From Arthrobacter pascens (lineage in GTDB: Bacteria > Actinomycetota > Actinomycetes > Actinomycetales > Micrococcaceae), in the NCBI RefSeq assembly GCF_017052465.1, contig NZ_JAFHKT010000144.1, positions 1-64,000 of the forward strand: DNA of 64,000 bases, written 5' to 3'. This document shows, in pieces, positions 40,376-49,286 of the stretch (positions within the stretch are counted from its first letter, which is position 1; the number at the start of each line of letters is the position of its first letter). The translations under genes and the position numbers were made by a program. The notes beneath the pieces were generated by a model. The model did no database searches and was not told the origin of the DNA. It was given only the letters and a program-made list of their open reading frames with translations.

Positions 40376-41330
40376 CGAAGCGACACCGGACGTTGCAGGA
40401 ACCGCAGACGATTCTGCGGGCAGGAAGGAGCACATTGCGTTCCTGGGGCTGGGGCATATGGGCGGACCCATGGCGGTCAACCTCGTCAAGGCCGGCTACA
40501 CCGTGGCAGGATTCGACGTAGTGCCCGCGGCCCTGGAAGCGGCTCGTGAGCACGGCGTGCCCACCGTCGGCACCGCCGCCGAGGCCGTGGCCGGAGCGGA
40601 CGTGGTCCTCACCATGTTCCCCAGCGGACAGCATGTGCTCGACGCCTACCGGGGCGCGGAGGGCCAGCCCGGGCTGCTCGCAGCTGCAGGCCCGAACACC
40701 ATGTTCCTTGACTGCTCCACCATCAACGTCGATGAGGCCAGGGAAGCGGCCAGGCTGGCCCTCGACGCCGGGCACCGCTCGGTGGACGCGCCGGTCTCCG
40801 GCGGCGTGGTGGGAGCCGAGGCAGGCACGCTGACTTTTATGGTGGGAGCGCTGCCCGAGGACTTCGAAACCGTGCGGCCCATGCTGGACGTGATGGGCAA
40901 GCGCGCAGTCCTCTGCGGAGAGCACGGCGCAGGACAGTCGGCAAAGATCTGCAACAACCTCATCCTGGGCGTGTCCATGATCGCGGTGAGCGAGGCGTTC
41001 GTCCTGGGTGAGAAGCTGGGGCTGACGCACCAGGCGCTGTTCGACGTCGCCTCCGCAGCTTCCGGCCAGTGCTGGGCGCTCACCACGAACTGCCCCGTTC
41101 CGGGGCCGGTGCCCACCAGCCCGGCCAACCGCGATTACCAGCCGGGGTTTGCCGGGGCGCTGATGGCGAAGGACCTCAAATTGGCCCTGAACGCCGTCCA
41201 AAGCACCGGGGTGGCAGCCCGGATGGGTCCGCTGGCCTCGGAAATCTACGATGCCTTCGCAGCCGAAGGCGGTGCCGGAAGGGATTTCTCCGGCATTATC
41301 ACCGACATTCGGGACAAATCCGGTAAGTAG
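40368..41330 (+). CDS. mmsB: 3-Hydroxyisobutyrate dehydrogenase
   Basis: A 320-residue NAD+ enzyme that oxidises 3-hydroxyisobutyrate to methylmalonate semialdehyde, the mmsA substrate. It has the Rossmann GLGHMGGPMAVNLVKAGY (about residue 27), the substrate-binding DAPVSGGVVGAEAGTLTFMV, and the catalytic Lys in GQSAKICNNLILG. The N-terminal 22 residues are an extension beyond the usual family start. GAAAGGG precedes the ATG at 40368. Confidence 0.94.
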   Translation: MPDEATPDVAGTADDSAGRKEHIAFLGLGHMGGPMAVNLVKAGYTVAGFDVVPAALEAAREHGVPTVGTAAEAVAGADVVLTMFPSGQHVLDAYRGAEGQPGLLAAAGPNTMFLDCSTINVDEAREAARLALDAGHRSVDAPVSGGVVGAEAGTLTFMVGALPEDFETVRPMLDVMGKRAVLCGEHGAGQSAKICNNLILGVSMIAVSEAFVLGEKLGLTHQALFDVASAASGQCWALTTNCPVPGPVPTSPANRDYQPGFAGALMAKDLKLALNAVQSTGVAARMGPLASEIYDAFAAEGGAGRDFSGIITDIRDKSGK

Positions 41331-41370
41331 GCTTAGCTTGAGTTAGGGACCAAATACGTAAGGGGCATGC

Positions 41371-42150
41371 ATGACGCAGGAGTACGGGAACATTCTGGTG
41401 GAGCGCCGCGGGCGCGTGGGTCTCGTGACCCTGAACCGGCCCGAAGCACTGAACGCGCTGAACAGGGCGACACTGGATGAACTCGTCGCTGCGGTGTCCG
41501 CCATGGACGCCGATCCGGGCGTGGGGGCGGTGGTGATCACCGGCTCGGGGAAGGCCTTTGCCGCCGGCGCCGACATCAAGGAGATGGCATCGCAGGGCTA
41601 CATGGAGATGTACGACGCCGACTGGTTCCGTGGGTGGGAAGACCTCACCCGGCTGCGGATCCCGCTGATCGCCGCAGTGTCCGGCTTCGCCCTGGGCGGC
41701 GGCTGCGAGCTGGCGATGATGTGCGACTTCATCGTCGCCGGGGACAACGCCAAGTTCGGCCAGCCCGAGATCAACCTCGGAGTCCTTCCGGGGATGGGCG
41801 GCTCCCAGCGGCTGACCCGGGCCGTGGGCAAAGCCAAAGCGATGGACATGATCCTGACCGGCCGGTTCATTGATGCGGACGAGGCAGAGCGCTCCGGACT
41901 CGTGGCAAGGGTGGTTCCGGCCGGGGACACCGTGGAAGAGGCGCTGAAGGCCGCCGAGGTCATCGCCTCCAAGTCAAAGCCTGCCGCCATGCTGGCCAAA
42001 GAAGCCGTCAACGCGGCCTTCGAGACGGGGCTGGCGCAGGGCGTGCTCTTTGAACGGCGCCTGTTTCATTCGCTCTTCGCCACCGAGGACCAGAAAGAAG
42101 GCATGGCGGCTTTCTCGGAGAAGCGCCAGCCGGAGTTCAGGCACCGGTGA
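41371..42150 (+). CDS. Enoyl-CoA hydratase
   Basis: A 259-residue crotonase that hydrates enoyl-CoA esters such as methacrylyl-CoA. Both catalytic Glu residues are present: [11 protein letters not shown] (first Glu) and [15 protein letters not shown] (second Glu). [12 protein letters not shown] forms part of the oxyanion hole. In this operon it most likely provides 3-hydroxyisobutyryl-CoA to the hydrolase. AAGGGG precedes the ATG. Its stop overlaps the next GTG by four bases. Confidence 0.94.
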   Translation: MTQEYGNILVERRGRVGLVTLNRPEALNALNRATLDELVAAVSAMDADPGVGAVVITGSGKAFAAGADIKEMASQGYMEMYDADWFRGWEDLTRLRIPLIAAVSGFALGGGCELAMMCDFIVAGDNAKFGQPEINLGVLPGMGGSQRLTRAVGKAKAMDMILTGRFIDADEAERSGLVARVVPAGDTVEEALKAAEVIASKSKPAAMLAKEAVNAAFETGLAQGVLFERRLFHSLFATEDQKEGMAAFSEKRQPEFRHR

Positions 42151-42968
42151 ACCTCCCTGTCGCAGAGCAGAGCACCGCCAAGGGGACGTCCGTTCGCGTG
42201 GTCCCTGCGGCGATGCTGTCGCTGTCCGGTTTCCTGCTCTTCGCGGTGCACCAGCCCGTCGCCGGCTACGCCCTGCTTGCGGCCTCGCTGGTGCTTGCTG
42301 CGCTCGTTGACAAGGCGCTTTTCCGCGATCTCATCCTCATCGCCGCCGGAATCCTGCTGATCAGCGCCGTTCCGATCACCACCGACGTCAGCACCTCGCA
42401 CATGCTCGTCATGGGGTCCGCCATGGTCCTGGCCGTGGGCATCCCGTATGCGGTGTCCCGCTGGGTCACCAAGGAGCGCGCGATCGTGTTTCCCGTCATG
42501 ACCGGCAACAAGTGGACGCGGGGGGAGAAGCTGTACCTGCCCGTGGTGTTGGTGCTGGGCTACGCTGTGCTGCCCGTCTACATGGTCCGGACAGGCGTCT
42601 ACCAGAACTGGCCCGCAGTGCACGATCCCGACGGCATCACACGGCTCTTCATCGGGACCAACGCCCTGGGCATCTGGGATGAACTGTTTTTCATCTGCAC
42701 GGCCTTTACGCTGTTCCGCCGACATCTGCCCGACTGGCAGGCCAACCTCCTGCAGGCAGTACTGTTCACGTCCTTCTTGTGGGAACTCGGATTCCGGGCC
42801 TGGGCGCCGCTGTTCATTTTCCCGTTCGCGCTGCTTCAGGCCCGCATTTTCACGGTGACCAAGTCGCTCTCCTACATTGTGGCCGTCCACCTGCTGTTCG
42901 ACTTTGTCCTGTTCCTGGTCCTGCTGCACGCCCACAACCGCGAATGGTTCGACATCTTCCTGTACTGA
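42147..42968 (+). CDS. Multi-pass membrane protein, CPBP-like
   Basis: A 273-residue membrane protein with about eight hydrophobic segments. The segment [20 protein letters not shown] and the later [17 protein letters not shown] resemble motifs 1 and 3 of CPBP (CAAX-type) intramembrane proteases, but the classic EExxxR is only DELFFI. It may thus be an inactive or diverged member. It is coupled to the enoyl-CoA hydratase by a GTGA overlap. No metabolic role in valine degradation is obvious. Confidence 0.65.
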   Translation: MNLPVAEQSTAKGTSVRVVPAAMLSLSGFLLFAVHQPVAGYALLAASLVLAALVDKALFRDLILIAAGILLISAVPITTDVSTSHMLVMGSAMVLAVGIPYAVSRWVTKERAIVFPVMTGNKWTRGEKLYLPVVLVLGYAVLPVYMVRTGVYQNWPAVHDPDGITRLFIGTNALGIWDELFFICTAFTLFRRHLPDWQANLLQAVLFTSFLWELGFRAWAPLFIFPFALLQARIFTVTKSLSYIVAVHLLFDFVLFLVLLHAHNREWFDIFLY

Positions 42969-42999
42969 GATATCTGCCGGTCTCCGCCGATCGGGCCCA

Positions 43000-43263
43000 T
43001 TAAACGGAACTTGCCGCTTCGTTCCGTTCCGCTGCGCCGAAAAGCCAGGCCGCGACGTCGCTCCGCAGGATCTGGTGGGGGCTTCCCGTGGGGCTGACGC
43101 TTCCGGCAGGCACGTAGTAGCCGCGCCCTGAACCGGGACCTCCGGCGGCGCGGTCCAGTGCCTGGATAATGTGCCGGCTCAGGTGGCCGTGTGGCCCCGT
43201 GGCTCGGATCTCCTCAAGTTCGTGCGGGGCGAGACGCCCCAGGACAGCAGCAATGTCGGCCAC
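43000..43263 (-). CDS. Small hypothetical protein
   Basis: An 87-residue soluble protein. It starts with a GTG preceded by a strong AGGAGGGG. The first half (MADIAAVLGRLAPHELEEIR) is helical, and the middle is Gly/Ser-rich. The remainder (LRSDVAAWLFGAAE) is helical again. I do not recognise the family. It is monocistronic and convergent with the membrane-protein gene. Confidence 0.55.
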   Translation of the reverse strand: MADIAAVLGRLAPHELEEIRATGPHGHLSRHIIQALDRAAGGPGSGRGYYVPAGSVSPTGSPHQILRSDVAAWLFGAAERNEAASSV

Positions 43264-43396
43264 GATCGTTCCCCTCCTTGCCCAAGTTTCCCGCGCACGG
43301 GTCTTAGAAGAGCAACGCTAAGCTATGGCCGTTAACGGGAGGTGAAGTTCCGGCGGCTATCAGCGAACAGACGCCGGGCGGCCGCCTGTCGGCATG

Positions 43397-43720
43397 TCAG
43401 CCCGCAGTTTGCAGGTTGTCGTCGGCCATCCGCACAGACCCCAGCAGACCGCCGGCGGCTTCCAGGACACCGCGCACGTCGGAGCAGGAGAGTTCGTAGA
43501 AGAGACGGCCGTCTTTCCGCGAGGGGACGATCAGCCGCTGCCGCCGGAGGATGCCCAAGTGCTGGGAGAGGTTCGAGGCCTCAAGGCCTGTGTCATCGCG
43601 TAGCCTGCTCACGGCCACGGGGCCGTTAAGCAGCATCTCAAGGATGAGGATCCGTGCCGGGTGGCCCATCGACTTGAAGAGGTCTGCTTTTATGTCGCTC
43701 AGGATCACGCTGCCTGGCAT
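43397..43720 (-). CDS. ArsR-family transcriptional regulator
   Basis: A winged-helix regulator of about 107 residues. ADLFKSMGHPARILILEMLL starts the domain, the recognition helix is LEASNLSQHLGILRRQRLIV, and the wing is SRKDGRLFYEL. There is no metal-binding Cys pair next to the recognition helix, so it may sense another signal. The start is uncertain: ATG 43720 has AGGTGG upstream, and a GTG at 43729 has GGAGGAAA. A longer frame to 43840 would run across the promoter. The gene is preceded by a strong palindrome at 43799-43816. Confidence 0.85.
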   Translation of the reverse strand: MPGSVILSDIKADLFKSMGHPARILILEMLLNGPVAVSRLRDDTGLEASNLSQHLGILRRQRLIVPSRKDGRLFYELSCSDVRGVLEAAGGLLGSVRMADDNLQTAG

Positions 43721-43798
43721 GTCATCCACCTGGATTTCCTCCGCTGCAGTCCCATCCATACCGGCGCTGCCGAACGGCCCACCTAGATTCAAGTATAG

Positions 43799-43816
43799 AG
43801 ACAGAACGGTCTGTCT
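43799..43816. promoter_or_regulatory. Perfect operator palindrome at the ArsR-gene promoter
   Basis: AGACAGA-ACGG-TCTGTCT is a perfect inverted repeat. On the minus strand it lies immediately before a TATACT -10 element, filling the -35/-10 spacer, a classic repression position. The pattern resembles TetR-type operators; autoregulation by the ArsR protein is also possible. Confidence 0.72.
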
Positions 43817-44054
43817 AGTTGCGCGTATCTTCGGCCGCACTCAGTGGCCCGGAAATCCGCGGAATGGAGCGGCATGAACCCGGTACTGGCGATGGACAGG
43901 CCTTGCAAAACAGGCCCGCCTAGTTCACAATTTCATAAATTCATCAAATTGCGCCCTGCATTATCCACGGCGTGATTCAGGAACACGTGGACTGCTTCCG
44001 GTGCCGATGGTGTCACCGGAAGCCTTGTATTTCTGTTGAACGAGGGGGATTTTT

Positions 44055-44438
44055 ATGGCCGGTATGTTCGAACTTTTCCTTGACGACGACGCTGCGTTCA
44101 GATTCCAGATCACAGCCCCGGACGGTACCGTGATGGCCGTGTCCCGGGCCTTTTCCGATAAGGAGGAAGCGGTAAAGGGAATTGCCGCAGTCCGCGAGTA
44201 CGCCGGTATGGGTCTCGTACGGGAGATTTCGGCATCGCGGATGGACCGCCTATCCCCGCACCGCCCGTCGCCACCCCGCCAAGCCGCGCCCCGCCCGCCC
44301 GCCGTGAACGAGGGTGTTCCCGTGGCAGGCCTGCGGCGCACCGCCCTGTCGCGCACCGAAGCGCTGCGGGCGTGCAGGACCACCGATCAGGCAAGGCCGC
44401 TGGTGTCCGCCGCCGACGGTTACTCGCCCGGCGTGTGA
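44055..44438 (+). CDS. DUF1508/YegP-type protein
   Basis: A 127-residue protein. Residues 1-60 form a DUF1508 (UPF0339) domain: FELFLDDDAAFRFQITAPDG, then SRAFSDKEEAVKGIAAVREY. It is usually found in pairs and has no established activity, though E. coli YegP is stress-linked. Here only one copy is followed by a Pro/Arg-rich, probably disordered tail. GAGGGGGA precedes the ATG. Its stop lies 2 bases before the PAS-ANTAR gene, so they are coupled. Confidence 0.82.
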   Translation: MAGMFELFLDDDAAFRFQITAPDGTVMAVSRAFSDKEEAVKGIAAVREYAGMGLVREISASRMDRLSPHRPSPPRQAAPRPPAVNEGVPVAGLRRTALSRTEALRACRTTDQARPLVSAADGYSPGV

Positions 44439-44440
44439 CC

Positions 44441-45145
44441 ATGGACGGACAGGACGCGGCAGCAGGCGGGGCGACGAACCAGCCGAAGAGCGTGAACACA
44501 TACTCCAGCGCCCTGGGGGACGCCCCCTGCGCCGCCGGGACATTCCATTACGATGCCGTGTCCCAGGAACTGCACTGGTCCGATGAGCTCTATGCGCTGC
44601 ATGGGTACGCCCGCGGGGAGATCGTACCGACCATCGAACTGCTCTACTCCCACAAACATCCCGAGGACCGCGACCGCTGCCAGGAAGTCTTCTCGGCGGC
44701 CTGCGTTTCGGGCGGCTATTTCTGCAGCTACCACCGGCTCATTGACTCCAGGCTGCGGGAGCACCGCGTCATCACCGCCGGCGAGGCTGTAGTGGAGGCT
44801 GGTGTGCTGCAGAGCGCGGACGGCTTCATCATTGACCTCACCAGCACGCTGCACTGGGAGACGGAGCGGGCCGCCCGCGAAGCGGTGGAGGGTGCCGTCG
44901 GGACGCGCGCCACCATCGAACAGGCCAAGGGGATTTTGATGGGGAGCCTGCGCATCGGCTCCGAGGCCGCGTTCGACCTTCTCTCGACCCACAGCCAGCA
45001 CACCAACATCAAGGTGTACAGCACGGCCGCCGACCTCGTCCAGCTTGCCAACGACCCGCAGCAGATCGCCCTGTTGGACGCCTTCATTGGGGAACTGCAG
45101 CGAACATCAGGCCAACGCGCGGACAGCGACACTATTCCAGGCTGA
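44441..45145 (+). CDS. PAS-ANTAR RNA-binding regulator
   Basis: A 234-residue protein. The N-terminal PAS fold (about residues 30-140) contains AVSQELHWSDELYALHGYARG and HPEDRDRCQE. The C-terminal ANTAR domain contains GTRATIEQAKGILMGSLRIG and DLLSTHSQHTNIK. ANTAR proteins bind paired RNA hexaloops to prevent transcription termination, here likely controlled by a ligand or partner of the PAS domain. Start ATG 44441 is just after the DUF1508 stop; a GTG at 44435 overlaps that stop. The RNA target is unknown. Confidence 0.88.
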   Translation: MDGQDAAAGGATNQPKSVNTYSSALGDAPCAAGTFHYDAVSQELHWSDELYALHGYARGEIVPTIELLYSHKHPEDRDRCQEVFSAACVSGGYFCSYHRLIDSRLREHRVITAGEAVVEAGVLQSADGFIIDLTSTLHWETERAAREAVEGAVGTRATIEQAKGILMGSLRIGSEAAFDLLSTHSQHTNIKVYSTAADLVQLANDPQQIALLDAFIGELQRTSGQRADSDTIPG

Positions 45146-45186
45146 TGACCGGACGCTGGGCTGGTGCCGCACTGCCCGCCGGCCCG

Positions 45187-45696
45187 TCATTCTTCGGAGA
45201 AGTCGCCGGCCTGGCGGCGGAAGTCCGCCAGTATCCGGATCAGCTGGTCCATGTCGCTGTCCGCGAAGCCGGACTGGCTGAAAACCTCCGTGTTGAGGAC
45301 CGCCGTCGCCCGTTTGGCGATGGTGCTGCCTTCGGTGGTGAGTTCGATCAGCGTGGTGCGGCCGTCAGTCGGGTGCGGTGAGCGCACCACGAGTCCGGCT
45401 TTTTCCAGGCGGTCGACGGCGTTGGTCACCGATGTCGGATGGACCTGCAGCAGGGCGCTCGCTTTGTTCATTGGAAGCGAGCCGCTGCGCGCGAAACTCA
45501 GCAGGGCCAGCAACTCGTAGCGGGCAAAGGTGAGGCCGAAGGGCTTCAGTGCGACTTCAATGCGGGCCAGGAGGATCTGCTGCGTGCGCATGATGGCCGT
45601 GATGGCGGCCATCGGCGCGGCGACGTCGCCCCATCCATGGCGTTCCCAGTTCCGCTGGGCGTCGGCGATGGGGTCACGGGGCAGCGGCGTTGCCAT
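45187..45696 (-). CDS. MarR-family transcriptional regulator
   Basis: A 169-residue winged-helix regulator. FGLTFARYELLALLSFARSG leads into the DNA-binding domain, with recognition helix LQVHPTSVTNAVDRLEKAGL and wing SPHPTDGRTTLIEL. The C-terminal half dimerises. It starts two bases after the stop of the acyl-CoA ligase gene, so both are on one transcript. It probably represses the ligase and the divergent acyl-CoA dehydrogenase via the palindromes at 47491-47524, with an acyl-CoA as inducer. Confidence 0.9.
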   Translation of the reverse strand: MATPLPRDPIADAQRNWERHGWGDVAAPMAAITAIMRTQQILLARIEVALKPFGLTFARYELLALLSFARSGSLPMNKASALLQVHPTSVTNAVDRLEKAGLVVRSPHPTDGRTTLIELTTEGSTIAKRATAVLNTEVFSQSGFADSDMDQLIRILADFRRQAGDFSEE

Positions 45697-45698
45697 GG

Positions 45699-47462
45699 TC
45701 AGTTCCCGCTCTTCAGGCCCGGAAAGTCGGCTTCGGAATACTCCGTGCCCAGGCCCTGGCTCAAGCCTTGGGGAACCTGGGTGCCGGAACCTGGTGCGCC
45801 GCCGTGCCTGGCCTCCTCGCTGTGACGCAATTCGACCCGGCGGATCTTGCCGGAAATGGTCTTGGGCAACTCGGCGAATTCGATCCGGCGAATGCGCTTG
45901 AAGGGTGCCAGGTGGTCCCGGCAGTAGCGGAGGATCTCCTCGGCCAGTTCCGGCCCCGGTTCGTGGCCGGCCGCCAGAACCACGAACGCCTTGGGCACGG
46001 ATAGCTTGACGGGGTCAGGGGACGGGACCACGGCAGCCTCGGCCACGGCAGGGTGCTCGATCAGCACGCTCTCCAGTTCAAACGGCGACAGCCGGTAATC
46101 AGAGGACTTGAAGACGTCGTCACCGCGGCCAACATAGGTGATGACGCCATGCTCGTCCCTGCTGGCCATGTCGCCTGTGTGGTAGTAGCCGCCTCGGAAA
46201 GCGTCCGTCGTCTTCTCAGGATCCCCGTAGTATGCCTTCATCAGCCCCACGGGGCGGGGGTCCAGGCGCAGGCAGAGTTCGCCGTCGTCCGCTTCTTCGC
46301 CGGTCGCGGGATCAACGAGAACCACGTCATAACCGGGCAGGGGCTGGCCCATGGCCCCGATCTTGACCGGCTGGCCAGGGGTGTTGGCCACCTGAACGGT
46401 CGTCTCTGTTTGGCCGAAACCGTCGCGGATGGTCTGTCCCCAGGCGCGGTGAACCTGCCCGATCACCTCGGCGTTGAGCGGTTCGCCGGCCGAAACCACC
46501 TTGGCGGGCGGATTCCTGAGGAGCGTGAGGTCTGCCTGGATAAGCATTCGCCACACCGTGGGCGGGGCGCAAAAGCTGGTCACCTTCTCGCGGTCCATCT
46601 GCTCCATCAGGGCCCGGGCGTCAAAGCGGTCGTAGTTGTAGATGAACACGCAGGCCTCGGCGATCCACGGCGTGAACACGTTGGACCACGCATGCTTGGC
46701 CCACCCCGGGGAGGCCACGTTCAGGTGGACGTCGCCGGGCTCCAAGCCGATCCAGTACATCGTGGAGAGGTGGCCCACAGGGTAGGACGTGTGCGTATGC
46801 TCCACCAGTTTGGCCTTCGAAGTGGTCCCGGAGGTGAAGTACAGGAGCAGGGTTTCGTCGGCCTTCGTGGGGGCATCCGGAGTGAATTCCTCGGAGGAGG
46901 CGGCGGAGTCAGAGTACCGGGCGGCACCCGGCGCCGCGTCCGCGCCGGTGCCGCCGTCGCCTATTTCTATGAGCCTGTAATCTCCGGGAACATCGGCAAA
47001 TTTGCCGATGTTAGAACTTCCGACGGCGGCCCAGGCCGCTTCGCCGCGCTCCACCCGGTCTTTCAGGTCCGCCGGACCCATCAGCGTGGTGGTGGGGATG
47101 AGCACGATGCCCAATTTGATGCCCGCCAGCATGAGCTCCCAGAGTTCCACCTGGTTTCCGAGCATGACGATCATGCGGTCCCCGCGCCGCACTCCCTGGC
47201 TCCGGAACCAGTTGGCCACCTGGTTTGAGCGGGCCGAGAGCTCGGCGAAACTGCGGCGGGTCGCCGTGCCGTCCTGTTCCACGATCACCAGCGCGGGCCT
47301 GCTTCCGGCGGCGGGATCGGCGGCGATGGCGTCGAACCAGTCCAGTGCGAAGTTGAATTCCTCGAAGCGTGGCCACTGAAAGCTGCTCCGGGCCTCTGAG
47401 TAGTTGTTGCGCAGGGCCAGCAGCTGGTCGCGTGCTGCACGGAAGTCGTCGGTGACTGTCAT
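45699..47462 (-). CDS. AMP-forming acyl-CoA ligase (medium-chain/aryl type)
   Basis: A 587-residue adenylate-forming enzyme, with ATP/AMP P-loop TLLLYFTSGTTSKAKLVEHT, the DGFGQTETT motif, YYHTGDMASRDEHGVITYVG, and FKSSDYRLSPFELE. The catalytic Lys is in LPKTISGKIRRVEL. The pattern fits the medium-chain (ACSM-like) and benzoate-CoA ligases. A Gly/Thr-rich tail of about 30 residues follows the catalytic Lys segment. It activates a carboxylic acid for the divergent acyl-CoA dehydrogenase. The natural acid is unknown. Confidence 0.9.
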   Translation of the reverse strand: MTVTDDFRAARDQLLALRNNYSEARSSFQWPRFEEFNFALDWFDAIAADPAAGSRPALVIVEQDGTATRRSFAELSARSNQVANWFRSQGVRRGDRMIVMLGNQVELWELMLAGIKLGIVLIPTTTLMGPADLKDRVERGEAAWAAVGSSNIGKFADVPGDYRLIEIGDGGTGADAAPGAARYSDSAASSEEFTPDAPTKADETLLLYFTSGTTSKAKLVEHTHTSYPVGHLSTMYWIGLEPGDVHLNVASPGWAKHAWSNVFTPWIAEACVFIYNYDRFDARALMEQMDREKVTSFCAPPTVWRMLIQADLTLLRNPPAKVVSAGEPLNAEVIGQVHRAWGQTIRDGFGQTETTVQVANTPGQPVKIGAMGQPLPGYDVVLVDPATGEEADDGELCLRLDPRPVGLMKAYYGDPEKTTDAFRGGYYHTGDMASRDEHGVITYVGRGDDVFKSSDYRLSPFELESVLIEHPAVAEAAVVPSPDPVKLSVPKAFVVLAAGHEPGPELAEEILRYCRDHLAPFKRIRRIEFAELPKTISGKIRRVELRHSEEARHGGAPGSGTQVPQGLSQGLGTEYSEADFPGLKSGN

Positions 47463-47490
47463 GGGGCACCTTTCGCCGGGGGATGCACAT

Positions 47491-47524
47491 CCTAGTGATC
47501 CATGTCACTCTGCAATATACTAGG
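47491..47524. promoter_or_regulatory. Palindromes in the ligase/dehydrogenase divergent promoter
   Basis: AGTGATCCATGTCACT at 47494-47509 is an AGTGA/TCACT palindrome nested in a CCTAGT (47491-47496) / ACTAGG (47519-47524) inverted repeat, in the 93-base gap between ligase and dehydrogenase genes. It fits a MarR-dimer operator. Confidence 0.65.
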
Positions 47525-47555
47525 ACATCCAAGGGTTTGAAAGAGTGAAGGGACC

Positions 47556-48794
47556 GTGCCCGTGCAGCCACAAGGACGTGACAGCGGACAATCCACAGCG
47601 GTGCAGGCGGCCGGCGGCGACGTGCCCGGCCAGGCGCCGCCCTTTCCCGATGCCGACCTCATGTACATCGCGGACCTGCTTCCTCCGGACGAACGGAAGC
47701 GCTACCTGGATGTTCGGGAGTTCCTGCAGGCCAGGGTCAGGGCGCAGTCCATCGATTACTGGAACCGCGAGGAGTTCCCGTTCGGGCTGCTGGCGGAGAT
47801 GGGAAAGCGCGGGCTCGGCGGGCTGCAGACCGACGGCACGTCGAAGCTCTTCAAGGGCCTCATGTATGTTGAGGTGGCCCGGGCTGACGTATCGCTTTCG
47901 GCCCTGGTGGGCATCCACAACGAGTTAATTGTGGGGATGATCCACGAACTTGGGTCCGAGGAGCAGAAGCGCCGCTGGCTGCCGGGACTGACGGCATTCA
48001 CGCAGCTGGGAGCCTTCGCCCTCACAGAGCCGGACCACGGCTCGGACATCGCCGGGGGACTTGCAACCTCGGCCCGGCTGGAGAATGGCGAGTGGGTGAT
48101 AAACGGCGCCAAACGGTGGATCGGAGCCGGCACCATCGCTGACTTTGCCCTCGTCTGGGCCCGCGACGAGGCCGACCAGCAGATCAAGGGCTTCATCGTT
48201 GAAACCGACCGGCCCGGGTATACCGCCACCAAGATCGCGAACAAGATCGGTCTGCGAATCATGCAGAACGCCGACATCGTGCTGGACAACGTCCGGATCC
48301 CGGAGGCCAACCTGCTCCCGGGAGCCACGGATTTCTCCAAGGCGAACGCGCTCCTGCGGGATTCGCGCGCATGGGTGGGGTGGCAGGGCGCCGGGATCCA
48401 GCTGGCCGCGTTCGACGTCGCCCGCTCCTACTCCCTGCAGCGCCGGCAGTTCGGCAAGGAACTGGCCCGCTTCCAGCTCATCCAGCAGCAGCTCGCCGAG
48501 ATCCTGGGCAACGCCTCCGCGTCATTGGCCCTGATGGTGCAACTCGCCCGCATCCAGGAGGAGGGAAAGCTGGAAATGGCGCAGGCAGCGATGGCCAAGG
48601 CCACCACCACCCGGCTGGCCCGGTCCTCGGTGGCCATGGGGCGTTCGCTGCTGGGGGGCAACGGCATCAGCAGCGACTTCGAGATGGGCAAGCTCTTCGG
48701 GGATGCCGAAATCCTCTACACCTACGAGGGCAGCTACGAGATCAATTCCCTCATCGTGGCCCGTGCCGTCACGGGGAAGTCCGCCTTCGTCTAG
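47556..48794 (+). CDS. Acyl-CoA dehydrogenase (glutaryl-CoA dehydrogenase-like)
   Basis: A 412-residue flavoenzyme that introduces a double bond into an acyl-CoA. The FAD/substrate segments ALTEPDHGSDIAGGL and NGAKRWIGAGTIADFALVWA are clear. The catalytic Glu is in LYTYEGSYEINSLIVARAVT, closest in style to glutaryl-CoA dehydrogenase. Electrons pass to ETF. The N-terminal 30 residues are an extension. GTG 47556 has AAGGGA upstream; its promoter is shared with the divergent ligase. Its stop overlaps that of the convergent DUF664 relic in one CTAG. Confidence 0.92.
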   Translation: MPVQPQGRDSGQSTAVQAAGGDVPGQAPPFPDADLMYIADLLPPDERKRYLDVREFLQARVRAQSIDYWNREEFPFGLLAEMGKRGLGGLQTDGTSKLFKGLMYVEVARADVSLSALVGIHNELIVGMIHELGSEEQKRRWLPGLTAFTQLGAFALTEPDHGSDIAGGLATSARLENGEWVINGAKRWIGAGTIADFALVWARDEADQQIKGFIVETDRPGYTATKIANKIGLRIMQNADIVLDNVRIPEANLLPGATDFSKANALLRDSRAWVGWQGAGIQLAAFDVARSYSLQRRQFGKELARFQLIQQQLAEILGNASASLALMVQLARIQEEGKLEMAQAAMAKATTTRLARSSVAMGRSLLGGNGISSDFEMGKLFGDAEILYTYEGSYEINSLIVARAVTGKSAFV

Positions 48795-49267
48795 GTCGTG
48801 GCGTGTGCCGCAGCCTCGCGCGCCGCGGCCTCGAGGCGGTCGAAGTGTGCGCTTTGCTCGGCGGCGCTCCGCGCGGGAAGGTTGGGGTCATTCGGACCCT
48901 GCCCCGCAGCGCCGTCGATCAGTTCGCGAAGGATGTCCGCGTGCCCCAGATGCTGGGCCGTCTCCGCGCACATGTGCACCAGCATCTGCTGCAGCGTCAC
49001 GTGCCTGCGCTCTTCCGGCCACCAGGGCACGACGCCCGGTGCATCGAGCGGCAGCGACTCAATGGTGGCATCGCTGTGGGCCGCCGAAAAGCGGTGCAGC
49101 TCCACGATCTCATCGCGGGTCTCCCCAGCGGTGGCCCACATGTCCGCGTCAGGTTCCTCGGCGTCGTCGAACCGGGGGAGGTCACGCCCGCTGGGACGGC
49201 CGAAGACATCGCTGAAGTAGCCAAGCTCCACGCTGGCGACACGCTTGACGAGGCCCAGCAGGTTGGT
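48791..49267 (-). pseudogene. DUF664/DinB-type gene, 5' truncated
   Basis: About 160 codons of a DUF664 (mini-DinB) protein without its beginning. The frame opens with TNLLGLVKRVASVELGYF directly after an in-frame TGA at 49268-49270. The missing ~60 residues normally hold the first helix with a metal-binding His. A GTG at 49231 could start a 146-residue protein, but it is in the middle of the conserved helix and has no ribosome site. The rest, including the HVTLQQMLVHMCAETAQHLG metal-site segment, is intact. DUF664/DinB proteins are thiol-linked metalloenzymes. Truncation joins it to the csp terminator region. Confidence 0.75.
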
Positions 49268-49286
49268 TCATGGGCGTCTCAGGACA

